Assembly: GCA_020436025.1 (NCBI GenBank)
Contig: JAGQYP010000017.1
Span: forward strand, 1-62,576
DNA length: 62,576 bases
Direction: 5' to 3'
Source: Crocinitomicaceae bacterium
GTDB lineage: Bacteria > Bacteroidota > Bacteroidia > Flavobacteriales_D > Crocinitomicaceae
The notes beneath the pieces were generated by a model that was not told where the DNA came from, did no database searches, and saw nothing but the letters and a program-made list of their open reading frames with translations. Shown here in pieces: positions 1 through 10,373 of the stretch (positions within the stretch are counted from its first letter, which is position 1; each line of letters starts with the position of its first letter). The position numbers and the translations under genes are program-made.

Positions 1-119
1 GAGAAAGATTGAAATTTTATTCTAATCAAAAAGTTTGTTAATGTTACGATATATAATTAAATTAAAATTAAATAAATCCATATAATAAAGGGTTATTATA
101 ATATTAAAATTACGATATA

Positions 120-1583
120 TTGGAAGTTTTAGGCTTATTAAATTCACTAAATAAAAGTGAAAAATTGGAATTCAGACAGTTTTTGGAGCTGAGAAACCGA
201 AGACATCAGGTTCGTAATTTGGATCTTTTGAATCAGATTGAAAAGGGAAATTCAGAGCAACTTAAAAAGGAGATTGGAGCGAATGCATTTGGGGTTCTGA
301 AAAAACGATTGAAAGATGCCTTACTTGATTTTATTGGGACGAGGAAAGCAGTGCAACAAACCAAGGAAGAGCAGGAGCTTTCTAAATGGATTCAGTTGGG
401 GAAGCATTGTCTGGATTTTGGTTATCCAAAAGAGGGTTTGACCTATTTATTGAAAGCAGAAGGATTGGCTTTGGAGTTGGACCAATTTTGGTATTTGAAT
501 GAGATCTATCATTTACTAATTGAGCATTAGGATTTCGAATTCATCCCCAATCAGGAAGGCTTGTTTCAAAAGCACCAGGAGAATCAAATGCGGTACAATC
601 AACAGGAAAATATGAACTTGGTGTATGCTCGAATTAAGAAGAAATTCAGAGAAGCAGAATACGAAGGAAAGGAAGTCGATTTAGAAGAAATTATTCAGAA
701 AAGTTATGCTGATTTAGAAATTTCTGACGCTATTGGTTTTAGTTTGAAATCTTTACATCAGCTTTGTTATTTGGCCGATGTATATGGTGCCACGACCTTG
801 AATTATTATCATTCAGATCAGTTTTTCGAAAAGCACATTCCAGAGGATTTATTCACACTTTACCGAAACGAACAAAGTTGGAAATACCTAATTGAAATGG
901 GGTTGTCGCTGACAAATATTTATTTCAGAAAGCGAGATTTGATCCAGGCCAATCATTTTTTAAAAGAGCTGGAAAGGGTCAGAGAAAGGTTAAAAGGATT
1001 TCAAACAGAGGAACAACAATCGCGTTTTTTGGTCTTGCAATCTTTGGTTTACAATTTTTCCGGAAAATCGGATCAAGCGATTCAATTATTGGCGCAAAAT
1101 ACGTCTAATGAATTTCCTCACTATTTGATTCAGGCGATGATTCAATTTCAGCAGGGAGAATACAAAGCTGTTCGTTCCCTATTAGCTCAAATGAACCATT
1201 CGGATAAATACTACATTCCTCGATTTGGAATTGAAATGGTGATGCGAAAGAATATGTTGGAAATCCTGCTCTTTTTGGAATTGCAAGATCCGGATTATGT
1301 CGAATCAAGAATTCAATCCTTTTTGAATCGATTTCGATTAGAATTGCAGAAGAACAAATATGCAAATGTGTCGGAGTTCTTAAGCTTGATTCGGTATATC
1401 AATCAGTATCCAGAAGCTATTTCTTCGGAAGAGTTTGCGGTTAAAGTGAATGCGAGTCTGACCTGGAAACCTTCTGAAATGGAGGACATCTTTTTTATCA
1501 GTTTTTATGCCTGGTTAAAATGTAAAATGACCAAAGAACCTTTGTATGAAACCACCTTAAAACTGATCACGTTGAAAGGCTAG
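120..1583 (+). pseudogene. Conserved-hypothetical helical protein split by in-frame amber codon
   Basis: One long reading frame that would encode about 487 residues is interrupted by a TAG at 528-530. The frame stays open on both sides (120-527 and 531-1583) and composition does not change across it. The next 30 bases after the TAG also read as ordinary protein before the next possible start, a TTG at 561. The product is charged and helical, without signal peptide or membrane segment; the second half resembles TPR-like helical repeats but I recognise no family. The first start available after an upstream stop (105-107) is a TTG at 120. The 3' end overlaps the convergent TonB-domain gene by 4 bases. 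I read it as a nonsense-inactivated gene or a sequencing error; two separate genes are less likely. Confidence 0.6.
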
Positions 1584-2680
1584 AAAGTCTCAATTTCCAC
1601 CACAAAAGTTTCTTTCACTTTTCTACCGCCTACTTCAGCAGGTGACCATCGGTAATAAGTCAAATACTGGATAACCTCTTTGATGAGTTCTTCGGCATTG
1701 GATTCATTCATACTATTGATAAATTTTACTTTTCCCGCTTGATCTATCTCAAACCAAATGGCAATTCTGGTTGGAAATGGAGTAGGGTATTTACGAATTA
1801 TTTTGATTATTTCTCCATCCATTTTTCCTTCTGAAAAAGGAGGTGCAGCTTGAATATTTGGGAGCAGTAACATCTCTGCAACTATTGCTTCCTCTTCTTC
1901 GAATGGGTATGGGATCATAGGCTCTTTATTGATAACCGCAATTAACGAATCAATGGTGTATTGCTTGTCCATCAGTTCGGATTCATATTTTCTTTTCTGT
2001 TCTTTTAATGCTTTTCTTTTTTTCTCAACAAGATCCATATAAGCCATTAAGCTTTTAGACATGGTCTCAATTTGATGCATATTCTTAGATGGAAAGATAT
2101 AATTCGATTGAAACCAATCTATGTGCTTTGGTCGAGTGGAACCATTTATTTTAAGGAAACAGTTACTATGAAATTGAGCAATTGGAATGGCGTTTACATC
2201 AAATGGAAACTGTTTTGATTTCGGATCCCATTTGTAGCTTTCTTCGCCCATAATTAATTCAACCAGCGTTGAGGAGTCACATAAATTGATCACATCCGGT
2301 CGAATCAACAAATCCTTAGGGTATTTCTTCTTTTGGGCAGTTTCTTCTTTGAACTGAAATTTTCGAGAGACTTTTGGGTAGCCAATCACTTTTAGATAAA
2401 TACTTTCATTTTTGATTTCAATGGTATGACCACTTACAGGAATTTGTTCGAAAATATATTCTGGATGAAATAGGAATAGCGTGTCTTTCAAGAATCTTTC
2501 ATCGTAAAGAGTAAATGATTCTGTACCACCCGAATTGGTACTTAAAGATCGGTCACCCAATTGAATTTTAACATAGGGAATCACCGTTTGACTGCGAAAG
2601 GAGGTGATTTCAATATTGACCTTAATTTGGGCAAAAGGAAAAACGGGGAATAAAAGTAATAGAAAGAATAGCTGTCTCAT
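1580..2680 (-). CDS. Secreted protein with TonB C-terminal-like domain
   Basis: 366 residues. An N-terminal signal peptide (MRQLFFLLLLFPVFPFAQ) is followed by a beta-rich region that may be a carboxypeptidase-regulatory-like fold, then a charged, probably coiled segment at about 215-245. The last 80 residues match the energy-transducer TonB C-terminal fold as used in many Bacteroidetes proteins: a pattern around PTPFPTRIAIWFEIDQAGKV and a terminal WSPAEVGGRKV. In that family the domain contacts TonB boxes. No N-terminal membrane anchor is present, so this is not a classical TonB; I infer a periplasmic or outer-membrane-associated role. ATG start at 2680. It is convergent with the broken gene at 120-1583. 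Confidence 0.6.
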   Translation of the reverse strand: MRQLFFLLLLFPVFPFAQIKVNIEITSFRSQTVIPYVKIQLGDRSLSTNSGGTESFTLYDERFLKDTLFLFHPEYIFEQIPVSGHTIEIKNESIYLKVIGYPKVSRKFQFKEETAQKKKYPKDLLIRPDVINLCDSSTLVELIMGEESYKWDPKSKQFPFDVNAIPIAQFHSNCFLKINGSTRPKHIDWFQSNYIFPSKNMHQIETMSKSLMAYMDLVEKKRKALKEQKRKYESELMDKQYTIDSLIAVINKEPMIPYPFEEEEAIVAEMLLLPNIQAAPPFSEGKMDGEIIKIIRKYPTPFPTRIAIWFEIDQAGKVKFINSMNESNAEELIKEVIQYLTYYRWSPAEVGGRKVKETFVVEIETF

Positions 2681-2710
2681 TTTTTATTTATAGGATGCAG
2701 CGAAAATAAA

Positions 2711-2738
2711 AAATCCACAACTTTTCGGCTGTGGATTT
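2711..2738 (-). terminator. Rho-independent terminator of the 2761-3513 gene
   Basis: A 9-bp perfect stem (AAATCCACA / TGTGGATTT) with a 10-base loop, followed on the minus strand by a T-rich tract. It sits just after the minus-strand gene ending at 2761 and before the next gene start at 2680, so it separates the two transcripts. Confidence 0.7.
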
Positions 2739-2760
2739 CAAATTATTTTGAGTGGAGTGC

Positions 2761-3513
2761 CTAGCACTTACTGTTTACATAGCAATTGTAGATGTCCATG
2801 AATTCGGAATCATCTTCAAACCATTGTTTTACCTTGTTCAATAGTTTTTGAGCTTCTCCAAGTTCGTCGTAGGCTTTTAACGCTTTTGCAGTTTCCAAAA
2901 CGCCTAACTTCAACATGGCATAATCTTCAGATTTCCAATTTCCAGTAGAAGTGATTTTAGCTAAGGCAGCATCTCCTTCTTCCCAATATTTTGTTGCTCC
3001 ATTTTTGTCATTTCTTTGGAATTTACAGGCACCAAGCAAATAGCTTACTCCTGCATCTCCTTCCGACAATTTTCCATATTTCATTACAATACCAAAAGCA
3101 CGACCATAGTTTCCTGTTAGGATCTCGTTATCAATCGTTTCTAACCAGTATTTTTTCAAATTGGAAATAAAGTCTGTATTGGTCTCATCCTGAGCAAGCA
3201 CGCCTTCCTTGTCTAGCTTCTGAGCTCTTTCAGCATATCTGGTTGAAGTCGCAATAGCATTTTTAGTAAATTCCTCTTTGAATCCATCAGGGTTTTTATG
3301 GATTGCGAAAAATCCTTTAGCCATGTACATGTAAGGAATTGGATCACTTTTAGTCTTGTCATCCAAGGTATATCTTTCAGCTTTTTTGATCAACTTTTCA
3401 TAATCTCCATCGGCATAATAGATCAAAAGATCATCATAGTTTGGGGGCTGTGCATTCGCATTTACAGCTAAAAAGCAAATAATTAAAGCGGTTATGTATG
3501 TCAATTTTTTCAT
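2761..3513 (-). CDS. Secreted TPR-like helical protein of unknown function
   Basis: 250 residues with a clear signal peptide (MKKLTYITALIICFLAVNANA, cleavage before QPP). The mature part is all-helical, with motifs such as 'YGRAFGIVMKYGKLSEGDAGVSYLLG' compressed into TPR-like helix pairs at about 30-60, 140-180 and 195-245, and a final Cys pair (NCYVNSKC). Proteins of this shape are common in Bacteroidetes periplasms, but I cannot assign a function. It has its own terminator at 2711-2738 and lies downstream of mutAB on the same strand with a 104-base gap, so it is probably transcribed separately. Confidence 0.55.
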   Translation of the reverse strand: MKKLTYITALIICFLAVNANAQPPNYDDLLIYYADGDYEKLIKKAERYTLDDKTKSDPIPYMYMAKGFFAIHKNPDGFKEEFTKNAIATSTRYAERAQKLDKEGVLAQDETNTDFISNLKKYWLETIDNEILTGNYGRAFGIVMKYGKLSEGDAGVSYLLGACKFQRNDKNGATKYWEEGDAALAKITSTGNWKSEDYAMLKLGVLETAKALKAYDELGEAQKLLNKVKQWFEDDSEFMDIYNCYVNSKC

Positions 3514-3617
3514 GATAAATACGTTTTCTAGAATTAAAACAATATTAATGCCGAAATTCCAATTCTCCCAAAAATAACGATATTTTCTAGAATAAGTTAC
3601 GGTACAGACCTTTAATC

Positions 3618-5756
<2,139 letters not shown>

Positions 5757-5759
5757 TGT

Positions 5760-7004
5760 TTAAGCTTTTACCATTTGGTATTTGTTTACCCCGATCTGCA
5801 CTCGTTTACCTGACTCAATGGAAGAAAGGTAATCCGTTCTTTTTCCTACCAGGCCTTGCATGAAATCGTCATAAATTTCCATGTATCCCCCTTGCGCTTC
5901 CATTTCCTGAAACTTTTTCCAACTTCGCTTCGCAATTTCTTCAGTCAAAAGCTCGATATAGTAAGAACCACCCGCCGGATCAATAACTTGATTGATCATG
6001 GATTCCTCTTTCAAAATCAACTGAATGTTTTTGGCCATTCTTTGGAAAAGTTCTTTCTCGTCAGCAGATTTTCCTTGGTAAGGCACGACTTCCATGGAGT
6101 CCACTCCGCCAATTGCAGCCGACATGGCTTCAGTAGTTTGGCGCAGCAAATTGTTGTATGGGTCTTCATCGTGCAAATTCAAGGACATGGTCTTTGCATG
6201 AAGATGTATTTTAAATGCTTTTGAACTTTCAGGATGATATTGATCCACAATGTTTGCCCAAAGCATACGGATAGCTCTAATTTTAGCCATTTCGAAAAAG
6301 TAATTAGGTCCAATTCCTGTTGTAAACAAGATATTCTCAGTTACCAGATCGGTATGGATTCCTGTAAACCTAAAATGGTTCAAATACTCATTGCCACAAG
6401 AAAGTAAATAAGCGACTTCATCAATGATATTTCCACCTCTGTTTCGAATATCAGCTCCATCAATGTTGAAAGCCTTAAACGTTGGTCGAGGAATGGTATA
6501 TTTCAATACTTCATCAATTCCGACAAGAGAATCTTTGGCAATCGGATTAAAATTTACCCAACCATTTGCACTTCCAGGAAGTTTTTCAAGCAATTGGCAG
6601 GCCTGATCAGGAGTCTTAACTGAAAAAGAAGAATAGATGTACTCCAATTCCACATTTTCAAGCAATTGGTCAATGTGATGGTATGAATCAAAAGTCAGAT
6701 CAATTCCCGAAATACCTTTGTTAAGATCGTAAAGCAAATCAGCATTCGTCACAGTATCTTCATACGATTTGAAAATAACCCAGTCGTTGTTGTCTTGCTT
6801 GTCTCCTCTTGTATAAGGAGCAATGTCCGGATCGTTTCGATCTATGATTTTAGGTTCGATAATCGCTTGGATTTCAATCTCTTCATCCGTTGGAAATTGA
6901 AGAATACTATAATCCTTTCCTTTGAGGTCGGCAATTACTTTATTTTTCCACGAATCAAAATCCGTTTTCTGAAATTCAGTAAAATCAATTTTTTTGTCTG
7001 CCAT
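5760..7004 (-). CDS. mutA: Methylmalonyl-CoA mutase small subunit
   Basis: 414 residues, homologous to the barrel domain of MutB (conserved HAKTMSLNLHDEDPYNNLLRQ and DPAGGSYYIELLTEE near 265-365). It lacks the cobalamin domain with DxHxxG and is shorter than the roughly 600-residue MutA of actinobacteria and propionibacteria; this short form is usual in Bacteroidetes. It is structural and non-catalytic in the heterodimer. First gene of the mutA-mutB pair, with ATG at 7004. Confidence 0.92.
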   Translation of the reverse strand: MADKKIDFTEFQKTDFDSWKNKVIADLKGKDYSILQFPTDEEIEIQAIIEPKIIDRNDPDIAPYTRGDKQDNNDWVIFKSYEDTVTNADLLYDLNKGISGIDLTFDSYHHIDQLLENVELEYIYSSFSVKTPDQACQLLEKLPGSANGWVNFNPIAKDSLVGIDEVLKYTIPRPTFKAFNIDGADIRNRGGNIIDEVAYLLSCGNEYLNHFRFTGIHTDLVTENILFTTGIGPNYFFEMAKIRAIRMLWANIVDQYHPESSKAFKIHLHAKTMSLNLHDEDPYNNLLRQTTEAMSAAIGGVDSMEVVPYQGKSADEKELFQRMAKNIQLILKEESMINQVIDPAGGSYYIELLTEEIAKRSWKKFQEMEAQGGYMEIYDDFMQGLVGKRTDYLSSIESGKRVQIGVNKYQMVKA

Positions 7005-7053
7005 TGAGCTAAATCTTTAAAGTATAAAAATAAGATTTTCTAGCAAATCAAGA

Positions 7054-7344
7054 GGATCAAAGGTGTCCAACAAAAAGAAAAAAAGAAAAAATCCCAAAAC
7101 AAAAGGACCCGAAATGGGTCCAACAAAAGTAAAACAAAGAAAAAATCCCAAAACAAAAGGACTCGAAAAGGGTCCAACAACCGATCAAGCGAGGGAAAAA
7201 CACAAATAAAAGGACCCTAAAGGGGTCCAAAAACCGTTAAACAAAGCAAAAATCTCAAATTTTAAGGACCCGAAAAGGGTCCAACAACCGTTAAACAAAG
7301 CAAAAATCTCAAATTTAAAGGACCCGAAAAGGGTCCAACAACCG
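7054..7344. repeat. Tandem array of 53-54 bp units with 17-bp hairpin cores
   Basis: Five palindromic cores of type GGACCC-N5-GGGTCC lie at 7105-7121, 7159-7175, 7212-7228, 7266-7282 and 7320-7336, with start-to-start spacing 54, 53, 54 and 54. A degenerate sixth copy is at about 7054-7068. Most cores are followed by CCAACAACCG and an A-rich linker; the last two linkers are almost identical, the first ones diverged. The array ends 40 bases before the Y1 transposase gene. Compensating changes (GGACCC with GGGTCC) argue for selected structure. It is not a CRISPR array: linkers are conserved and there are no cas genes. Confidence 0.85.
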
Positions 7345-7384
7345 TAAAAGCGTATCTTGCAGAACACTTAAATCAAAAACCAAA

Positions 7385-7831
7385 ATGTCTACATACACCC
7401 AAATCCTCTACCAACTGGTGTGGGGAACAAAAAGACGAGAAAAAACACTCGACAAGAAAAACAGAGAAGAACTCTTCAAATACATCCGAGGACTTTGCGA
7501 GAAGAAAAAATGCCTGGCCTATCAAATCAATGGCGTGGAAGATCACATTCATATCGTGGTAGATGTCCATCCTTCGGTAGCGGTATCCGATCTAGTTAAG
7601 GATATTAAACTTGCAACCACTCAGTGGATCAAAAAGGAGAAAGTTTTTCCTAGATTTTCTGGATGGCAAGCGGGTTTTGGTGCTTTCACATATTCCATCA
7701 AGGAGAAGGAGAGAGTAGTGAATTACGTTAAAAACCAAGAGGCACACCATGCCTATCGTTCATTTTTGGAAGAGTATATTGAGTTCTTGGAGACTCATGA
7801 GGTATGCTATGACCCCAAGTATGTGCCTTAG
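7385..7831 (+). mobile_element. tnpA: Single-domain Y1 (IS200/RAYT-like) transposase
   Basis: 148 residues, a full-length HUH single-strand transposase. It shows the histidine pair in EDHIHIVVD (His54, His56) and the catalytic tyrosine in VVNYVKNQEAHH (Tyr114, with the typical N-Q-x-x-H-H after it). Such enzymes recognise hairpins and cut and rejoin single-stranded DNA. No accessory TnpB is present. It is bracketed by hairpin repeats upstream (7054-7344) and a different pair downstream (7846-7938), which may be element ends or REP-like substrates. ATG start at 7385. The frame is intact, so it may be active. Confidence 0.88.
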
Positions 7832-7845
7832 CTCGGGGTGTATGA

Positions 7846-7938
7846 TTGTTGAACCCCTCTGGGGTTCTTTGAGGCCCTGCGGGCTTTTTTATGGTTGTTG
7901 AACCTCTTTGGGGTTCTTTGAGGCCCTGCGGGCTTTTT
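7846..7938. repeat. Two 49-bp hairpin repeats downstream of the transposase
   Basis: Units begin at 7846 and 7895. Each has TTGTTGAACC, a hairpin (GAACCCCTCTGGGGTTC in unit 1), CTTTGAG, then a second hairpin GCCCTGCGGGC with a run of T. Read on the minus strand, the first hairpin is followed by AACAA, which mirrors the 'hairpin then AACAACC' order of the upstream array, so the two flanks are inverted relative to one another. The GCCC-TGC-GGGC stem plus T run can also serve as a transcription terminator for the transposase. Unit 2 overlaps the 3' end of the EI24 gene. Confidence 0.8.
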
Positions 7939-8650
7939 ATTGTGAATTTGTTGTTAGGAAAATGTTGGTGGCATAGAGTGTGATCAATGGGGGTGCTAGT
8001 ATGATACCTGCGTGCGGGATGAGCATGATTAGAGAAAAGATCAGTCCAATTGTAAAACAGGTTTTTCCATTTTTGAATGCGAATTGCCAGCTTTGAATGA
8101 TATCGAATCGATGTCTTTCCAAGGAATAATCCATATAGGCGAATCCAAAGAAAAAGGAGGAAATCAAGAGTAGAATGACGGGTGTTAATCCTTCGAATGG
8201 TAAAATCAGATTGATCAACAGCCATAATATTGTCAGGAACATTTCAAGTGAAAATCCTGTGATCGAAATAATCAATCCACGAAATATATCCTCGATCATT
8301 CTACTCCATGAAAATTTGAATTGATTGCCTGTTAGCTTTTGATCATACTTTTCTGAAATGTAGGCATTAAAAGGGGAGAGAAGAGTAAGGATTATAAACT
8401 TGAATAGCTCAAACAAAATCAGAAAATAGAACCATTCAACTCCTGAAATATAAGATTTTAGTTCCCATTCCCATCCAAATATGGAAATGGTATCAAATTC
8501 ATGGAAATAATCAAAAAACGACTGGGACTGAAATTGGACTACAAAATAGCCTAACCAGATAAGAAGTGAAGGAAGAAAAATCCAATACAATCGAAATCGA
8601 TGTACATTTTGCAACGTTTGAATTCCAGATTTTAGAAACCTATTGTTCAC
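7937..8650 (-). CDS. EI24/CysZ-like integral membrane protein
   Basis: 237 residues with about five or six hydrophobic segments (near 20-40, 75-95, 125-150, 150-170, 195-225) and the family-typical motif around FGFAYMDYSLERHRF at about 168-182, followed by WQFAFKNGKTCFTIGL. This matches the EI24 domain group that contains the sulfate transporter CysZ. Substrate is unknown here. It starts with GTG directly after the TAG of the M28 peptidase gene and is the third gene of a three-gene minus-strand operon. Confidence 0.7.
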   Translation of the reverse strand: MNNRFLKSGIQTLQNVHRFRLYWIFLPSLLIWLGYFVVQFQSQSFFDYFHEFDTISIFGWEWELKSYISGVEWFYFLILFELFKFIILTLLSPFNAYISEKYDQKLTGNQFKFSWSRMIEDIFRGLIISITGFSLEMFLTILWLLINLILPFEGLTPVILLLISSFFFGFAYMDYSLERHRFDIIQSWQFAFKNGKTCFTIGLIFSLIMLIPHAGIILAPPLITLYATNIFLTTNSQ

Positions 8651-9607
8651 CTAAAAAGAGTTTACAAAATCAACTACAAAAAGCGCAATTTTATTGTAGT
8701 CGAGTAGTTCAGGTTTGTCAGAATCTTCATGATAATGCTTGTTTCGATAAAAGGAAGTATCGGTAATCATGAAGGCTTTTAAACCCAGCTTCCAAAATGA
8801 AAGATGATCTGAAAAATCCACACCCGTCAAGAAAGAAGGCGCTTGTACATACTCATATTTAATACTCGATCGACTTTTAAGTTTGTCGAAAAGATCTTTA
8901 CCTACATTTCCTTGTTTCTCATTTTCCACAACGGCTAAGAAATTGGCTTGAGTACCATATTGATGTTTCATGGCATCCACGGGATATTCCTGAGTATTTT
9001 TATTCTCATCGTAATATCCAATCATTTCCAAGCAAACCATGTATTTTAAATCTGCTTTTTCTTTTTTAAGCTTTTTTGCATAATGGTAAGAACCCATATT
9101 CTCTGTTCTGAAATAAGGCGGTTCTTCCAGAGTAAAGGCTACCAATTCAATGCGATTCTTGATTTCTTTTTTGGAAAGTAAACGGCCACTTTCTATCAGT
9201 CCTGAAACTCCACTGGCATTGTCATCTGCCCCAGGGGTTTCTCCACAAACATCGTAATGTGCGCCAATAACCACTAATTCAGAAGCATTAACATTCAGAA
9301 CGCCGATTACATTTTTATAAGTTTTCTTATTGACTTCAAAAGTTTGGTAATAAACCGTGTCGCAATAAGCTTCAAATTGATGGAAAATGTAAGTGGCAAC
9401 CGAGTCAAGAATTTCCATGTTTTCATGGTTTCTTGGTCGACTAGTAGTACACAAAACATTTACATGAGACTGTACTTTTTGGACTAAAAGGGAATCTGCG
9501 AAAAGACTTGTTTCAGGCGAATTCTCTTGTTTGTTCTCTCCTTTTTTCTGGCTCCCACAAGTAGTTAGAAAAAGCAAAGAAAGGGTGACGATAGAAACAA
9601 AACGCAT
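8651..9607 (-). CDS. M28-family zinc aminopeptidase-like lipoprotein
   Basis: 318 residues. An N-terminal lipoprotein signal with lipobox LTTC (Cys about 17) predicts membrane anchoring. Zinc and catalytic motifs of family M28 are in order: GAHYDVC (first His), GADDNASG (bridging Asp), EEPPYF (general base Glu and ligand) and a late DFSDHLSF (last His). It probably trims peptides in the periplasm. It lies 3 bases after the DUF6438 lipoprotein gene and directly before the EI24 gene, indicating a single transcript. Confidence 0.85.
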   Translation of the reverse strand: MRFVSIVTLSLLFLTTCGSQKKGENKQENSPETSLFADSLLVQKVQSHVNVLCTTSRPRNHENMEILDSVATYIFHQFEAYCDTVYYQTFEVNKKTYKNVIGVLNVNASELVVIGAHYDVCGETPGADDNASGVSGLIESGRLLSKKEIKNRIELVAFTLEEPPYFRTENMGSYHYAKKLKKEKADLKYMVCLEMIGYYDENKNTQEYPVDAMKHQYGTQANFLAVVENEKQGNVGKDLFDKLKSRSSIKYEYVQAPSFLTGVDFSDHLSFWKLGLKAFMITDTSFYRNKHYHEDSDKPELLDYNKIALFVVDFVNSF

Positions 9608-9610
9608 GGC

Positions 9611-10153
9611 TTATTCTTTTACTTTTCGGTGATATTTTCCATTGGCCATGATGCCTCTTACCCGAGTCAAGAAATCTTTTAACTCCGTATAATCTTCATA
9701 CATTTTGTAAAGAATTTTCTTTCTTTTTCCCTTGTAATTGAAAACAATGGCCTTGGTGGAAACATCGGTCACGGCATAACCAAATTTTTCGGGATAATCC
9801 TCTATTCTCAGATTACTCATCATCTGGTAGATTTCTTTTACCTCAGAAGCTTTGATATTACCAGTGAATTCTCCGATTTTATCAGTATTGCTGATACCTT
9901 CATAGGTGAAATTACCACTCGCATAAATCGAAAATTTTTCTACAGGACATCTTCCAAAACAAGCGCCCAACTCAATATGAACCAACAAAGAATCTTCTTT
10001 ATACTCATCCAAGTTGATTTTGTCATTGGAATTACCAACAGTGTTATTCGAAACTGAATTTTCTTCAGTCTTCGTTGTTTTACTAGCTTCCTTAGTACTT
10101 CCACAAGCAAAAACAAAACTGCTTAACAGTACTAAAACAAAAATCTTTTTCAT
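9611..10153 (-). CDS. DUF6438 lipoprotein
   Basis: 180 residues if started at the ATG of MKKIFVLVLLSSFVFACGS; a longer frame to 10195 adds an implausible leader. Lipobox VFAC gives the lipidated Cys. The domain shows the hallmark GACFGRCPVEKFSIYASG at about 68-85, as in DUF6438 proteins of Bacteroidetes, with two conserved cysteines. Function unknown. A TAnnTTTA box (TATCTTTA on the minus strand, 10173-10180) lies about 20 bases before the start. First gene of the operon with the M28 peptidase and EI24 protein. Confidence 0.75.
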   Translation of the reverse strand: MKKIFVLVLLSSFVFACGSTKEASKTTKTEENSVSNNTVGNSNDKINLDEYKEDSLLVHIELGACFGRCPVEKFSIYASGNFTYEGISNTDKIGEFTGNIKASEVKEIYQMMSNLRIEDYPEKFGYAVTDVSTKAIVFNYKGKRKKILYKMYEDYTELKDFLTRVRGIMANGKYHRKVKE

Positions 10154-10199
10154 ATGCTCTAGGTTTATTGAGTAAAGATACAAAGATGAAGCCAAAGTG

Positions 10200-10257
10200 A
10201 GTGTAGAATTTAGAGTGTAGAATTTAGAATGTAGAATTTAGAATGTAGAATGCGGAG
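10200..10257. repeat. 15-bp tandem repeat (GTAGAATTTAGAAT type)
   Basis: About four consecutive copies of a 15-base unit GTAGAATTTAGA(A/G)T between the lipoprotein operon and yidC. It does not code and has no clear structure. Confidence 0.85.
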
Positions 10258-10302
10258 TTTATTAAAGTTAGGAGTTGTTGCTTGTGTTTTTTTATTTAAA
10301 AA

Positions 10303-10324
10303 AAAGCCGACAAATGTCGGCTTT
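10303..10324 (-). terminator. Rho-independent terminator of yidC
   Basis: Perfect 10-bp stem AAAGCCGACA / TGTCGGCTTT with a 2-base centre, followed on the minus strand by a T-rich tract. It lies 50 bases after the yidC stop codon. The A-run before it also makes it usable on the plus strand. Confidence 0.85.
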
Positions 10325-10373
10325 GAAATATCGAGATGATTCTAAAATTTACAATCGTAAATCTAAAATCAGG

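Noticed and set aside
7105..7336. CRISPR-like regular spacing of repeats
   Set aside because: The palindromic core is only 17 bp, the linkers are themselves conserved between copies, and no cas gene is near. It fits hairpin tandem repeats better.
7185..7367. 60-residue minus-strand frame with repeated NGCWTLFGS peptides
   Set aside because: The repetition is only the translation of the non-coding hairpin array; no start or context supports a gene.
7728..8225. 165-residue minus-strand frame overlapping the transposase and EI24 genes
   Set aside because: It is in a different frame from EI24 across a region where EI24 has full membrane-protein logic; composition is unlike a real protein.
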